A stretch of 64,000 nucleotides of DNA from an uncultured Lachnospiraceae bacterium (GTDB lineage: Bacteria > Bacillota > Clostridia > Lachnospirales > Lachnospiraceae), in NCBI GenBank assembly GCA_902774915.1, contig CACYKH010000012.1:1-64000 (forward strand). The letters are read 5' to 3'. The translations under genes were made by a program, and so were the position numbers. Shown one piece after another: positions 44,493-52,776 of this stretch. The notes under the pieces were generated by a model, which saw only the letters and a program-made list of their open reading frames with translations, did no database searches and had not been told where the DNA came from. Every line of letters begins with the position of its first letter. The stretch's first letter is position 1.

Positions 44493-45374
44493 TTACGCAG
44501 TATATGTTGCCGAGATCAAACTTACATTTTCGAACGCCTTAAGATTATCCGTTCTGCCTTCAAAGTATTCCTTCTGAATCTTATCCGGAGTAAGATATGT
44601 ATTTATCTTATATCCAAGAGAACATAGAACACATTTGATTTCATTATGATCAAATCCACCACACATAACCTCTCCCAAGGACCTGGTAATTTCCTCAAGC
44701 TTATTTACCCTCTTCGGAAAATCACCCGATTTAATTGGATAATCAAATACCACTTCACTTGTGGTCTCAGAAAGCTCGGTCATTTGGCGGAGTGTATCCG
44801 CAAATGTATCCAATGTCAGATAATACGAAACACCCAGAATACTGAAAAATGTTTTCTTATTAGGATCAAAACCTGCCTCAAGAAGTTTATCTCTGAAGCT
44901 CTCCTTCTCAAAATCAACAGAAACAAAATGAACATTTGGACGGATTATCCATTCAAGTTCTTTTATCCTATTTAGCTTATATCTCTGAGTATCCGGATGA
45001 TCCACCTCAAAAATATCTATATCGTCATTATCATTCCTAAAGGAAAATGTGTCCTCACCCGCTCCACAGATAACATATTGTATTTTTCCGTTCTGCTTTG
45101 CAAATTCAGACAGCTTATTTTCATTAAAATGAATTCTGGAGAGTGGTATAGGAGCAAAATACTTTCCTATTACTTTTTCAGTTTCAACCTTCTCCAGTTT
45201 TTCAGAATCCACCAGACCATCACTTATCATATCATAAATATCTTCATATTCTTCTCTGCCCATAAAATCAAAAGCAAGATAATCATCGTATATTCTATCT
45301 TTTGAATAAGTTGAATGCCATGCTCTGGCAAATGCACATATCTTCGCAGTTACACTTTCTCTTTCGCTAACCAT
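44493..45374 (-). CDS. Class I SAM-dependent methyltransferase (leucine carboxyl methyltransferase/PPM family)
   Basis: 293 residues. 'IQYVICGAGEDTFSFR' is the glycine-rich SAM loop, 'IDIFEVDHPDTQRYK' the acidic motif, and 'FFSILGVSYYLTLDTFADTLRQM' the later strand; these are the LCMT-like (pfam04072) pattern. The natural substrate is unknown. It starts 16 bases after mccA. The B. subtilis mccAB operon also contains a SAM-dependent methyltransferase (yrrT) of a different subfamily, so a role in turning SAM into S-adenosylhomocysteine for transsulfuration is possible. GGAGG upstream. Confidence 0.82.
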   Translation of the reverse strand: MVSERESVTAKICAFARAWHSTYSKDRIYDDYLAFDFMGREEYEDIYDMISDGLVDSEKLEKVETEKVIGKYFAPIPLSRIHFNENKLSEFAKQNGKIQYVICGAGEDTFSFRNDNDDIDIFEVDHPDTQRYKLNRIKELEWIIRPNVHFVSVDFEKESFRDKLLEAGFDPNKKTFFSILGVSYYLTLDTFADTLRQMTELSETTSEVVFDYPIKSGDFPKRVNKLEEITRSLGEVMCGGFDHNEIKCVLCSLGYKINTYLTPDKIQKEYFEGRTDNLKAFENVSLISATYTA

Positions 45375-45390
45375 CTCATCCTCCGTAAGT

Positions 45391-46302
45391 CTAGAATAAG
45401 CCCTTACTAATATAACGGTCGCCTCTATCAGGAAGAATGGCTACGATATTTCCTTCATCTATCTCATCAGCAAGCTTATGTGCTGCATAAAGAGCTGCAC
45501 CAGAAGATGAACCAGCAAGGATTCCCTCCTTCTTTGCAAGAAGTCTTGCTGTAGCGAATGCATTATCATCTGTAATCTTTATAACCTTATCTATAAGTGA
45601 TATATCCATAGTATCTGCAATAAAGTCATTTCCTATTCCTTCAATATCATAATCAGCATGTTCTCCACCGCCTATGATAGAACCATATGGATCTGCAAGG
45701 ACGCCCTTAATATTTGCGTTCTGCTCCTTTAAATACTTTACTGCGCCAGAAAATGTTCCACCGCTTCCTGCGCCAGCCACAAGGTAATCAATCTTCCCAT
45801 CCAGCTGCTTATAAATTTCTGGACCAGTAGTTTCATAATGAGACAAAGGATTAGCAGGATTTTTAAACTGCTTCATGGATATTGCTCCTGGAATAGATGC
45901 AATTATCTCGTCAGCTTTTCTATCCGCTCCAAGCATTCCCTCTTCTCTAGGTGTATGGACAATCTCCGCTCCAAGCGCTGCCATAACACGCTGCTTCTCA
46001 ATAGAGAATTTTTCTGGAACAGCAAAGATAATTCTATAGCCCTTATTAAGAGCAGCAATTGCAATTCCTATTCCTGTATTTCCAGCGGTAGCTTCAACAA
46101 TAGTTCCTCCCGGTTTAAGGATTCCCCTTCGCTCCGCATCTTCGATCATATAAACCCCAACTCTGTCCTTAACACTTCCTGCAGGATTCATAAGCTCAAG
46201 CTTAACAAATAAATTAACACCGTCCTTAATTCCAAAATGATTAAGTTTCAGTATTGGTGTATTTCCTATCATTTCCTGTACACTATTATATACTTCCATC
46301 AT
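45391..46302 (-). CDS. mccA: Cystathionine beta-synthase of the MccA type (O-acetylserine-dependent)
   Basis: 303 residues of the CysK/CBS fold. PLP lysine in 'NPAGSVKDR', phosphate loop 'GSGGTFSGA'. Against CysK, the segments 'VEATAGNTGIGIA', 'VPEKFSIEKQRVMAALGAEIVHTPREEGM', 'KQFKNPANPLSHYETTGPEI' and the end 'ILPDRGDRYISKGLF' match B. subtilis MccA better than CysK. MccA joins homocysteine and O-acetylserine into cystathionine. Middle gene of mccB-mccA-methyltransferase. A plain cysteine synthase is the alternative. Confidence 0.85.
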   Translation of the reverse strand: MMEVYNSVQEMIGNTPILKLNHFGIKDGVNLFVKLELMNPAGSVKDRVGVYMIEDAERRGILKPGGTIVEATAGNTGIGIAIAALNKGYRIIFAVPEKFSIEKQRVMAALGAEIVHTPREEGMLGADRKADEIIASIPGAISMKQFKNPANPLSHYETTGPEIYKQLDGKIDYLVAGAGSGGTFSGAVKYLKEQNANIKGVLADPYGSIIGGGEHADYDIEGIGNDFIADTMDISLIDKVIKITDDNAFATARLLAKKEGILAGSSSGAALYAAHKLADEIDEGNIVAILPDRGDRYISKGLF

Positions 46303-46332
46303 CTTACCCTTTCTATTCTAAATCACTTAATC

Positions 46333-47499
46333 TTATATAGAGTTCTGAATTGCATTCTCAAGGTCTTGAATAATGTCATCAACGTCCTCAATACCAACTG
46401 AAAGTCTGATCAGTTCATCAGTTATTCCAACTGCTTCTCTTATTTCTCTTGGAATAGCCGCATGTGTCATTGTAGCTGGATGGCATACCAGTGACTCAAC
46501 TCCACCAAGGCTCTCAGCCAGGGTAACGAGCTCCAGCTTCTTAAAGAACTTCCGATAACTATACTTTTTCTTTAATGTAAATGAAATCATTGCGCCAGGT
46601 CCATCAGCCTGTTTTTTTTGAGTTTCATAACCAGGATCACTCTTAAGACCTGGATAGTAAACCTTTTCAACATAGCCACTTGTTTCCAGCCACTCTGCTA
46701 TCTTGATGGCATTTGCCACATGTCTGTCCATTCTTACGCCAAGAGTTTTGATACCTCTAATCATAAGGTAGCTGTCCCATGGAGCGAGAACCCCACCGAT
46801 AGCATTCTGAAGATAATAAAGTCTGTCAGCTAAATCTCTATCCTTAACTACAATGAAGCCTGACACTGTATCGCTATGTCCTCCAAGATACTTTGTTCCG
46901 CTGTGGACAACAATATCTGCACCGAGTGTAAGCGGTCTCTGAAGATATGGTGTGAGGAAGGTATTATCAACAATAACCTTCTTTCCATATATCTTTGAAA
47001 GCTCAGAAACCTTCTCAATATCTGTAACTGTAAGAAGCGGATTTGCAGGACTCTCAATATATACTGCCTTAATGTTATTAGTTGTTTCACCATCTTCCTT
47101 AAGTACTCTTTCAACCTCATCCAGATTCGATGTATCAACTATCGTATAATCAATTCCAAAGTTTTTAAATACATTATCCAGAACTCTGAAGGTTCCTCCG
47201 TAAATGTTATCTGAAACGATTAATCTATCACCTGATTTAAAAAGTGAAAGAACTGTAGAAATTGCAGCAAGTCCTGAAGCAAATGCCAGTCCATACTCTC
47301 CTTCCTCAAGGTCAGCAACAAGTTTTTCAAGCGCCGCCCTTGTTGGATTTCCTGTTCTTGAATACTCCCAGCCTCTGTCTTCGCCAAGTCCATCCTGTTT
47401 ATATGTAGATGTCTGATATACTGGAACATTTACTGCTCCCGTTGTCTCATCCCCATCTATTCCTCCATGAATTAGTAGTGAATTAATCTTAATACTCAT
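46333..47499 (-). CDS. mccB: Cystathionine gamma-lyase/gamma-synthase family PLP enzyme (MccB type)
   Basis: About 388 residues from the ATG at 47499 (GGAGAG upstream); a longer in-frame start would begin inside the terminator. 'VPVYQTSTYKQDG', 'YSRTGNPTRAALE', 'FASGLAAISTVL', the PLP lysine in 'VHSGTKYLGGHSD', and 'LAESLGGVESLVCHPATMTHA' define the Cys/Met-metabolism PLP family. With mccA next to it, cystathionine gamma-lyase activity (cystathionine to cysteine) is likely, giving methionine-to-cysteine conversion. Its leader contains a cysteine-codon attenuator. Confidence 0.87.
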   Translation of the reverse strand: MSIKINSLLIHGGIDGDETTGAVNVPVYQTSTYKQDGLGEDRGWEYSRTGNPTRAALEKLVADLEEGEYGLAFASGLAAISTVLSLFKSGDRLIVSDNIYGGTFRVLDNVFKNFGIDYTIVDTSNLDEVERVLKEDGETTNNIKAVYIESPANPLLTVTDIEKVSELSKIYGKKVIVDNTFLTPYLQRPLTLGADIVVHSGTKYLGGHSDTVSGFIVVKDRDLADRLYYLQNAIGGVLAPWDSYLMIRGIKTLGVRMDRHVANAIKIAEWLETSGYVEKVYYPGLKSDPGYETQKKQADGPGAMISFTLKKKYSYRKFFKKLELVTLAESLGGVESLVCHPATMTHAAIPREIREAVGITDELIRLSVGIEDVDDIIQDLENAIQNSI

Positions 47500-47523
47500 T
47501 TTTTTCTCTCCTTTTTTTGCATA

Positions 47524-47555
47524 TAAAAAGACCCGAGACGTTATTATCTCGGGCC
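47524..47555 (-). terminator. Leader terminator (attenuator) before mccB
   Basis: GGCCCGAGA (minus strand, 47547-47555) and TCTCGGGTC (47530-47538) form a 9-bp stem with one G.U, followed by U5. It lies 26 bases after the stop codon of the cysteine-rich leader peptide and 25 bases before the mccB start. The 5' arm GGCCCG can instead pair with CGGGCU at 47629-47634 inside the leader peptide gene. Confidence 0.85.
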
Positions 47556-47581
47556 TAAGAATCAACTATTAACCAAGTGTT

Positions 47582-47692
47582 TTATTTACACGACAAACAT
47601 CGGCACGCCAAAACACCGGCCATCTCGTAGCCCGTTAATTTTAACATGCAACAGCAACACATATTATTGTTTTGTCTGTAAATGTTTGTCAT
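47582..47692 (-). CDS. Cysteine-rich leader peptide controlling mccB-mccA by attenuation
   Basis: A 36-codon frame in the mccB leader, MTNIYRQNNNMCCCCMLK..., ending ...ACRCLSCK-stop. Seven of the 36 codons are Cys: four in a row (TGT TGC TGT TGC, 47648-47659) and three near the end. An internal start at 47662 would give a 26-residue version beginning MCCCC. The upstream ribosome site is weak (AGAAAG, 10 to 14 bases before the first ATG). The four Cys codons end 13 bases before CGGGCU (47629-47634), which is able to pair with the 5' arm of the terminator. Ribosomes waiting for cysteinyl-tRNA would leave that stretch free and let transcription continue. The pathway product is cysteine, so the logic fits end-product control. 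Confidence 0.82.
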   Translation of the reverse strand: MTNIYRQNNNMCCCCMLKLTGYEMAGVLACRCLSCK

Positions 47693-47731
47693 ATCCACGT
47701 ACACTTTCTAAAATAATCTTTGAACGAGGAT

Positions 47732-47764
47732 ATATTATCACTATTCACCTACTAAGTCAATAGG
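47732..47764 (-). promoter_or_regulatory. Promoter of the mccB-mccA operon with shared 17-bp motif
   Basis: On the minus strand TTGACT (47755-47760) and TAATAT (47732-47737) are 17 bases apart. CCTACTAAGTCAATAGG (47748-47764) encloses the -35 box and matches the ligase-operon motif at 15 of 17 positions. Transcription would begin near 47725, giving a leader of about 225 bases. Confidence 0.75.
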
Positions 47765-47794
47765 TTTTTAAATTGTTATATAAAATTTCTATTT

Positions 47795-48205
47795 CTATAC
47801 TAAGGTTTTCTTTATAGTCAGTATATTCTGACCGTCCTTATATTCATATACTACATCGTCCATAGTCTTCTTTACCAGGAAGATACCAAATCCACCTCTC
47901 TTACGTTCCTGAAGAGGAATATCCAGCTTTGGATCTGGTTTAGCAAGAGGATCATAAGGAACACCATTATCAATAAAGCTGATAACAACGGAAATAGGTT
48001 CCTCTGTTATTTCAACTCTTATAGTAGCAGGACCAACCTCTGGATTATAAGCATAGCTGGAAATATTAACATATATCTCTTCTACTGCCAGATCAATCTG
48101 CGTAATGGTTTTCATTTCGCAATCAAACTCTTCCAGCTGTTCATTGATGAACTTTATCACCTGAGGGAGATTCTCTGTAACAGCCTGAATATCAAGTTCT
48201 CTCAT
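47795..48205 (-). CDS. RsbW/SpoIIAB-like ATP-binding protein (anti-sigma kinase fold)
   Basis: 136 residues of the HATPase_c_2 family: N box 'IDLAVEEIYVNISSYAY', G box 'FIDNGVPYDPLAK', and 'GGFGIFLVKKTMDDVVYEY'. Such proteins bind ATP and phosphorylate a STAS-domain partner or bind another target. No sigma factor gene is adjacent, so the target may be elsewhere. It ends a four-gene unit after STAS and SpoIIE genes. The protein at the right edge of the window is a close paralogue. Confidence 0.88.
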   Translation of the reverse strand: MRELDIQAVTENLPQVIKFINEQLEEFDCEMKTITQIDLAVEEIYVNISSYAYNPEVGPATIRVEITEEPISVVISFIDNGVPYDPLAKPDPKLDIPLQERKRGGFGIFLVKKTMDDVVYEYKDGQNILTIKKTLV

Positions 48206-48216
48206 ATACAGTCCCC

Positions 48217-48513
48217 CTATTCGATATTAAGAGCCTCTGCAAAACCTGTAATCTCAAAAACTTCCATTACAGTTGGGCATACGTTTCTAACTACCATCTC
48301 ACCCTGTTCATCCATAGTCTGCATTGCAGTGAGTAAAACTCTAAGACCTGCACTTGACATATACTCAAGATCTTTAAGCTCAAATATAAGCTTTTCAACA
48401 CCTTCAAGCGCTGGTGTTAACTGCTCCTCAAGCTCTGGTGATGTGATAGTATCCAGACTGCCTTCAAGCGCTACTGTAAGTTCCTTCTCGTTTCTTGTCA
48501 TTGTGATCTTCAT
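48217..48513 (-). CDS. STAS-domain anti-sigma-factor antagonist-like protein
   Basis: 98 residues, one STAS domain. 'LKDLEYMSSAGLRVLLTAMQTM' contains the serine (in SSAGLR) that is phosphorylated in SpoIIAA/RsbV. It is the switch partner of the HATPase (gap 11 bases downstream) and substrate of the SpoIIE-type phosphatase (gap 18 bases upstream). The protein at 63452 is a close relative. Confidence 0.92.
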   Translation of the reverse strand: MKITMTRNEKELTVALEGSLDTITSPELEEQLTPALEGVEKLIFELKDLEYMSSAGLRVLLTAMQTMDEQGEMVVRNVCPTVMEVFEITGFAEALNIE

Positions 48514-48531
48514 TGTAGTAACCTCCTAAAA

Positions 48532-50112
48532 TTATAACAACTTTATTCCCATCATTGTGAGATCATCAAATTGTGGTTCATCGCCCACAAATTCATCAAC
48601 AGCACTTCGTACATTCCCAAGAAGTTCTTTTGGACTGGCATCCACATTTTCATTGAGCGCTTCCACAAGCCTGTCCATACCAAACATTTCTTTGCTCTCG
48701 GCTTTCGCCTCAGGTGCACCATCTGTATAGATGAAGAATGTACCACCCTTCTGAAGAGTAATTTCGTAATCAGTATATTTGCTACCCTTCATGGCTCCGA
48801 CTACAAATCCATGTTTATCCTTCAAAATTTCAAACTCACCACCCGGCTGTCTGATAACAGGATACTCATGTCCCGCATTCGATGCTACTATTTTTCCAGT
48901 AGAAATCTCAAGAATTCCTAACCATACTGTAACAAACATCTTACGTTTATTATTTTCAAATATAGCTTTATTTGCTTTTTCCAAAACCTCATGAGGAGGC
49001 AGACCCATTCGTGCATAGTTGCTGATATGCAGTTTTGACATCATCATAAACAATGCAGCCGGAACTCCCTTACCAGAAACATCCGCCATAACCATTGCAA
49101 GATGATCATCATCTACAAAGAAGAAATCGTAGAAATCTCCTCCGACCTCTTTCGCTGGGTCCATCACAGCATATATATCAAACTCTTCTCGCTCTGGGTA
49201 TGCAGGGAAAATACTAGGCAGCTGACTTGCCTGAATTTCCTTAGCCATATCCAGCTCGGCTCCTATACGCTGTTTCTCAGCTGTTGCGACTTTCAGCTTT
49301 TCGATATAGTCTCGGACTTCAGTATCCATCTGATTAAAGGAATCCGCAAGTTCCTCCAACTCATCGCCGGTATTAACCTCTATCTGAGCCGATTCTTCAG
49401 ATTCCAGTCCCTTTACCATCTCTTTAGCAGCTGCATTTATATTATCTATAGGATCAATAATATTTCGCCCCATATATCTATACAAAACAATCGCACCAGA
49501 TATACTTGCTATCAGGACAATTATTATGGTGATGGCAAGGAATGTAATCAGGTTTGCAAGAAAACCTTCCATGGCCATATCCACCGCAACCAGTGCAACC
49601 GGATTTCCGCTACTATCAAATATAGGAGACCATGCAGATGCAATGAAACCATATTTTTCATCTTTATTGATAATGATTCTTTCTTCTGGATTCTGCTTAA
49701 ATGCTCTCTTACATGTTTCCTTACTATCTTCGTCCATGTACTTTTCATGCTGACCAAGCTCACAATATCCAGGATTATTATCTGCATCCCAAACATAGAT
49801 AACATCATCCTCAGTTGGTACAAAAACATAGTAGTACTTAAGATTAGCTCCATTTTGAGCAGATCGAAGATATTTTAGAACATTCTCGTAATACTCATCT
49901 TTTTCATTTGTATCGAGGTACTTCTGAATGGTATCACCGTCTATATACTCTGCTGCAGTACGCGTAAGTCCGAATGCATTCTTCTTATAAGTGGACTTTG
50001 TTTCAAAGTAATAACGTATTGTAATACCAATACAGAGAATTACCATCATAAACTCAACAACCAAGATAACACCACGGATTACCTTACCTGTCAGTGTTTT
50101 ATTCTTTTTCAT
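48532..50112 (-). CDS. SpoIIE-type PP2C phosphatase with extracellular sensor and HAMP domain
   Basis: 526 residues. Membrane helix ~14-32, outside sensor domain to ~185 (with 'LKYYYVFVPTEDDVIYVWDADNN'), second helix ~190-215, HAMP and coiled coil to ~290, then the phosphatase: 'ELDMAKEIQASQLP', 'MDPAKEVGGDFYDFFFVDDDHLAMVMADVSGKGVPAALFMM', 'DDLTMMGIKLL'. Asp residues in 'GGDFYD' and 'ADVSGKG' bind metal. It should dephosphorylate the STAS protein on an outside signal. It overlaps the next gene upstream by 14 bases. Confidence 0.92.
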   Translation of the reverse strand: MKKNKTLTGKVIRGVILVVEFMMVILCIGITIRYYFETKSTYKKNAFGLTRTAAEYIDGDTIQKYLDTNEKDEYYENVLKYLRSAQNGANLKYYYVFVPTEDDVIYVWDADNNPGYCELGQHEKYMDEDSKETCKRAFKQNPEERIIINKDEKYGFIASAWSPIFDSSGNPVALVAVDMAMEGFLANLITFLAITIIIVLIASISGAIVLYRYMGRNIIDPIDNINAAAKEMVKGLESEESAQIEVNTGDELEELADSFNQMDTEVRDYIEKLKVATAEKQRIGAELDMAKEIQASQLPSIFPAYPEREEFDIYAVMDPAKEVGGDFYDFFFVDDDHLAMVMADVSGKGVPAALFMMMSKLHISNYARMGLPPHEVLEKANKAIFENNKRKMFVTVWLGILEISTGKIVASNAGHEYPVIRQPGGEFEILKDKHGFVVGAMKGSKYTDYEITLQKGGTFFIYTDGAPEAKAESKEMFGMDRLVEALNENVDASPKELLGNVRSAVDEFVGDEPQFDDLTMMGIKLL

Positions 50113-51223
50113 TAGTCTTTCTCCTGCTTAGTAAAAACGCTTTATAACAACGAGCGCCTACTATAGAAACTACACAAATGCAAATTCCCAAAATAATTAT
50201 CATAAAATCACTCAGCTCAGAGGTTCCTCTAATAATATAAAGGAATAGAGTTGAGATAACTATCACTAATACCCACTGTATACAATATGATGCTGTAACA
50301 TTTGAAGATGTTTTCTTCATAAACTCCTTCAAAGCATCAGGAAGTATAAGCGAAATAAAGTAACAAATAGCCAGACGAGCAATTGCTGAAATTGCAGAGC
50401 CAAGCATATCTACCGTTGATGCATGATAATAGCAAATCTGACCTTCACCAAAAACTCCAACTCTTGCCGGAATTCTGATAGCAAAATAAGTAATTGCTAA
50501 TATAAGCGCTGGAACACCAATTACCAGATGGAAAAGCTTTTTATCCTTAACTCTTTGATAATAAGTACCATATAAATAACCAATTGCTGTTATTGCAAAC
50601 CAGTTAAACAGTGTGAAGTATGAGCATACCAGCTCAGCTGCATCTTCTGTACCTATGAAATGTCCAACTATTATATTTGCCACTGGACTTCCAAGGTCTA
50701 TTCCACCAATAAGAGTTGTGATACCAGACATAACAAGTCCTATTATCACGATTATCCATGGCTTTAAATTAAAATGCTTGAAAAGCGCCATTGTTAAAAA
50801 TGACAGCGAAGCAAACATCAAAATATCATTTTCAAATGTTTCATAAAAAACTGTTGGTAAATAAGTTTCTTTCTCTCCTGTGATTGCATATCCAATAAGT
50901 CCTGGAATTGTGAATCTACAAATATTTAGCAAAAATGCAACTGGAGCCAGTAGCAGTCCACGTTTTGCAAAATCTCTGGCAGTATTATGTTTTGTATAGA
51001 CCATTCCAATTCCCATGCAGAGCATAAAACAAGGTGCACATAAAGGTCCACCTATAACTGAATCATAAGCATAAGGGATTCCAGTAAGAAGTCTCTCATC
51101 ACTGCTACAATAAATAAAGCAATGACAGAGTATCAGATCTATAAGAAGCCAGGTCCTTAATACGTCTATCTCAATCTGGCGACCAGTATTGCAAATCTCT
51201 TTTGAAAAAATCTTATCCAACAT
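50099..51223 (-). CDS. Membrane acyltransferase-like protein (HGSNAT/DUF1624-like)
   Basis: 374 residues with about ten membrane helices. 'GRQIEIDVLRTWLLIDLILCHCFIY' is like the first helix of heparan-alpha-glucosaminide N-acetyltransferase and DUF1624 proteins (R..EID.LR, then a His in the helix). The family moves acyl groups across the membrane; the substrate is unknown. It is first in the partner-switching unit. An extended -10 (TGTTATACT, minus strand, TATACT at 51282-51287) may be its promoter. The ribosome site is weak. Confidence 0.7.
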   Translation of the reverse strand: MLDKIFSKEICNTGRQIEIDVLRTWLLIDLILCHCFIYCSSDERLLTGIPYAYDSVIGGPLCAPCFMLCMGIGMVYTKHNTARDFAKRGLLLAPVAFLLNICRFTIPGLIGYAITGEKETYLPTVFYETFENDILMFASLSFLTMALFKHFNLKPWIIVIIGLVMSGITTLIGGIDLGSPVANIIVGHFIGTEDAAELVCSYFTLFNWFAITAIGYLYGTYYQRVKDKKLFHLVIGVPALILAITYFAIRIPARVGVFGEGQICYYHASTVDMLGSAISAIARLAICYFISLILPDALKEFMKKTSSNVTASYCIQWVLVIVISTLFLYIIRGTSELSDFMIIILGICICVVSIVGARCYKAFLLSRRKTNEKE

Positions 51224-51346
51224 TCTTATTCTCGCATTCTATTTGTCAGGACATGGTTATTTCATATTACACTTAAATGCTAGTATAACACAAAATGTGC
51301 AACAAATGAGCAACAAAATCTTTATATTAATAAAAATATTCTTCTA

Positions 51347-51374
51347 TTGCATATATAAAGGTATGTTGTATTAT
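51347..51374 (+). promoter_or_regulatory. Likely promoter of the MATE gene
   Basis: TTGCAT (51347-51352) and TATTAT (51369-51374) are 16 bases apart, about 35 bases before the ATG. Confidence 0.5.
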
Positions 51375-51408
51375 ATAAGTCATAATTTTTTAAGATTTAG
51401 GTGTTTTT

Positions 51409-52770
51409 ATGAGTAGTAAGAATTTAACAAAAGATCTGACCACTGGTTCCCCTATGAAGCTGCTAATCAGGTTTGCCACCCCAATGATACTTGGCATTCT
51501 TCTTCAGCAGTTTTATGGTCTGGTGGATACCATGATAGTAGGACAGTATCTTGGAAAAGAGCCACTGGCCGGAGTAGGTTCCACAGGATCTCTTAACTTC
51601 ATTGTTCTTGGATTCTGCATGGGAATATGTAACGGCTTTGCAGTTATTGTTGCACAATACTTCGGTGCAAAGGATGAAGTTAATCTTAGGAAAGCAGTTG
51701 CAAACAGCATTTGGCTGGCAATAATACTCGGCTGTATTGTAACCGCGCTTACATGCATATTCTGCAAGCCTATTCTTCATCTAATGAACACTCCGGAAAG
51801 CATATATGACTATGCATCCACCTACATTTTTATAATATTTGCAGGTATACCATGCATTATTCTTTATAACCTTTCTGCAGCTATAATCCGTGCACTAGGC
51901 GACAGCCGCTCACCTATTATTTTCCTTGCGATTGCTGCAGTACTAAACATTGGTCTTGATATACTTTTTATTGGCGGCCTGGGAATGAATGTAGAAGGTG
52001 CCGCCTACGCAACTGTTCTGGCTCAGGGAATTTCCGGAGCCTGCTGTGTTGTATTTATTAGAAAACGTTTTGATATTCTTAAAATGAAAAAAGGCGAAAT
52101 GCGCCTTGATATGAAAATGATGATGGTACTGGTTGATATAGGAATACCTATGGGACTCCAGTATTCCATTACAGGAATTGGTTCAGTTATTCTTCAGTAC
52201 TCAGTCAATGGTCTGGGAGATGTAAGCGTTGCCGCTATGACAACCGCCCTAAAGGTACATATACTTCTCTCCTGTCCACTAGATGGTCTTGGTCAATCCA
52301 TGGCCCCATATACCGGTCAAAATGTGGGTGCCAAAAAGCTTGACAGAGTAGGCCAGGGATTACGTGATGCACTAATAATTTCCGCAGCAATATGTGCGGT
52401 ATTAATGATCGTGGTACTTCTATTTGGCGAACACGCTGCAACCCTGTTTTTAGATAAAGATAAGCTGGCCGATGAAGCACCAGTCATAATAAAATTATCG
52501 CGACAGTATCTAATCACAGTAACTGCTTTCGATTTCCTTGTCGCGATAGTAAATACAGTTCGTTTTACAATTCAGGGAATGGGATTCTCAAATTTTGCAA
52601 TGATAGCCGGTCTAATGGAAATGATAGCAAGATCTTTAGCCGGTCTTGTTCTTATCCCTCTCCTCGGTTTCACAGGCGCATGCTTCTCCAGTCCACTTGC
52701 GTGGATTTTTGCAGATGCATTCCTCATTCCTGCTTATTATTGGTGTAAGAAAAAACTTAATACAGATTAA
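51409..52770 (+). CDS. MATE-family efflux transporter
   Basis: 453 residues, 12 membrane helices, in two repeats of six. 'GSPMKLLIRFATPMILGILLQQFYGLVDTMIVGQYLG' is the usual start and 'LPMGLQYSITGIGSVILQYSVNGLG'-like 'IGIPMGLQYSITG' starts the second half. It is a Na+ or H+ driven drug/metabolite exporter (NorM/DinF group). There is no clear AGGAGG before the ATG (the closest is TTAGGTG). Single gene, convergent with the FtsX-type permease 6 bases away. Confidence 0.92.
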   Translation: MSSKNLTKDLTTGSPMKLLIRFATPMILGILLQQFYGLVDTMIVGQYLGKEPLAGVGSTGSLNFIVLGFCMGICNGFAVIVAQYFGAKDEVNLRKAVANSIWLAIILGCIVTALTCIFCKPILHLMNTPESIYDYASTYIFIIFAGIPCIILYNLSAAIIRALGDSRSPIIFLAIAAVLNIGLDILFIGGLGMNVEGAAYATVLAQGISGACCVVFIRKRFDILKMKKGEMRLDMKMMMVLVDIGIPMGLQYSITGIGSVILQYSVNGLGDVSVAAMTTALKVHILLSCPLDGLGQSMAPYTGQNVGAKKLDRVGQGLRDALIISAAICAVLMIVVLLFGEHAATLFLDKDKLADEAPVIIKLSRQYLITVTAFDFLVAIVNTVRFTIQGMGFSNFAMIAGLMEMIARSLAGLVLIPLLGFTGACFSSPLAWIFADAFLIPAYYWCKKKLNTD

Positions 52771-52776
52771 GATTAT

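Noticed and set aside
47500-47725. SAM-I riboswitch or T-box in the mccB leader
   Set aside because: I looked for the S-box core and the T-box UGGN/specifier arrangement and found neither; the Cys-codon frame plus terminator explains the leader better.
49102-49878. A 258-codon open frame on the plus strand
   Set aside because: It lies entirely antisense to the SpoIIE-type phosphatase, has no ribosome site and encodes Cys/His/Ser-rich, family-less sequence; it is a shadow of the real gene.
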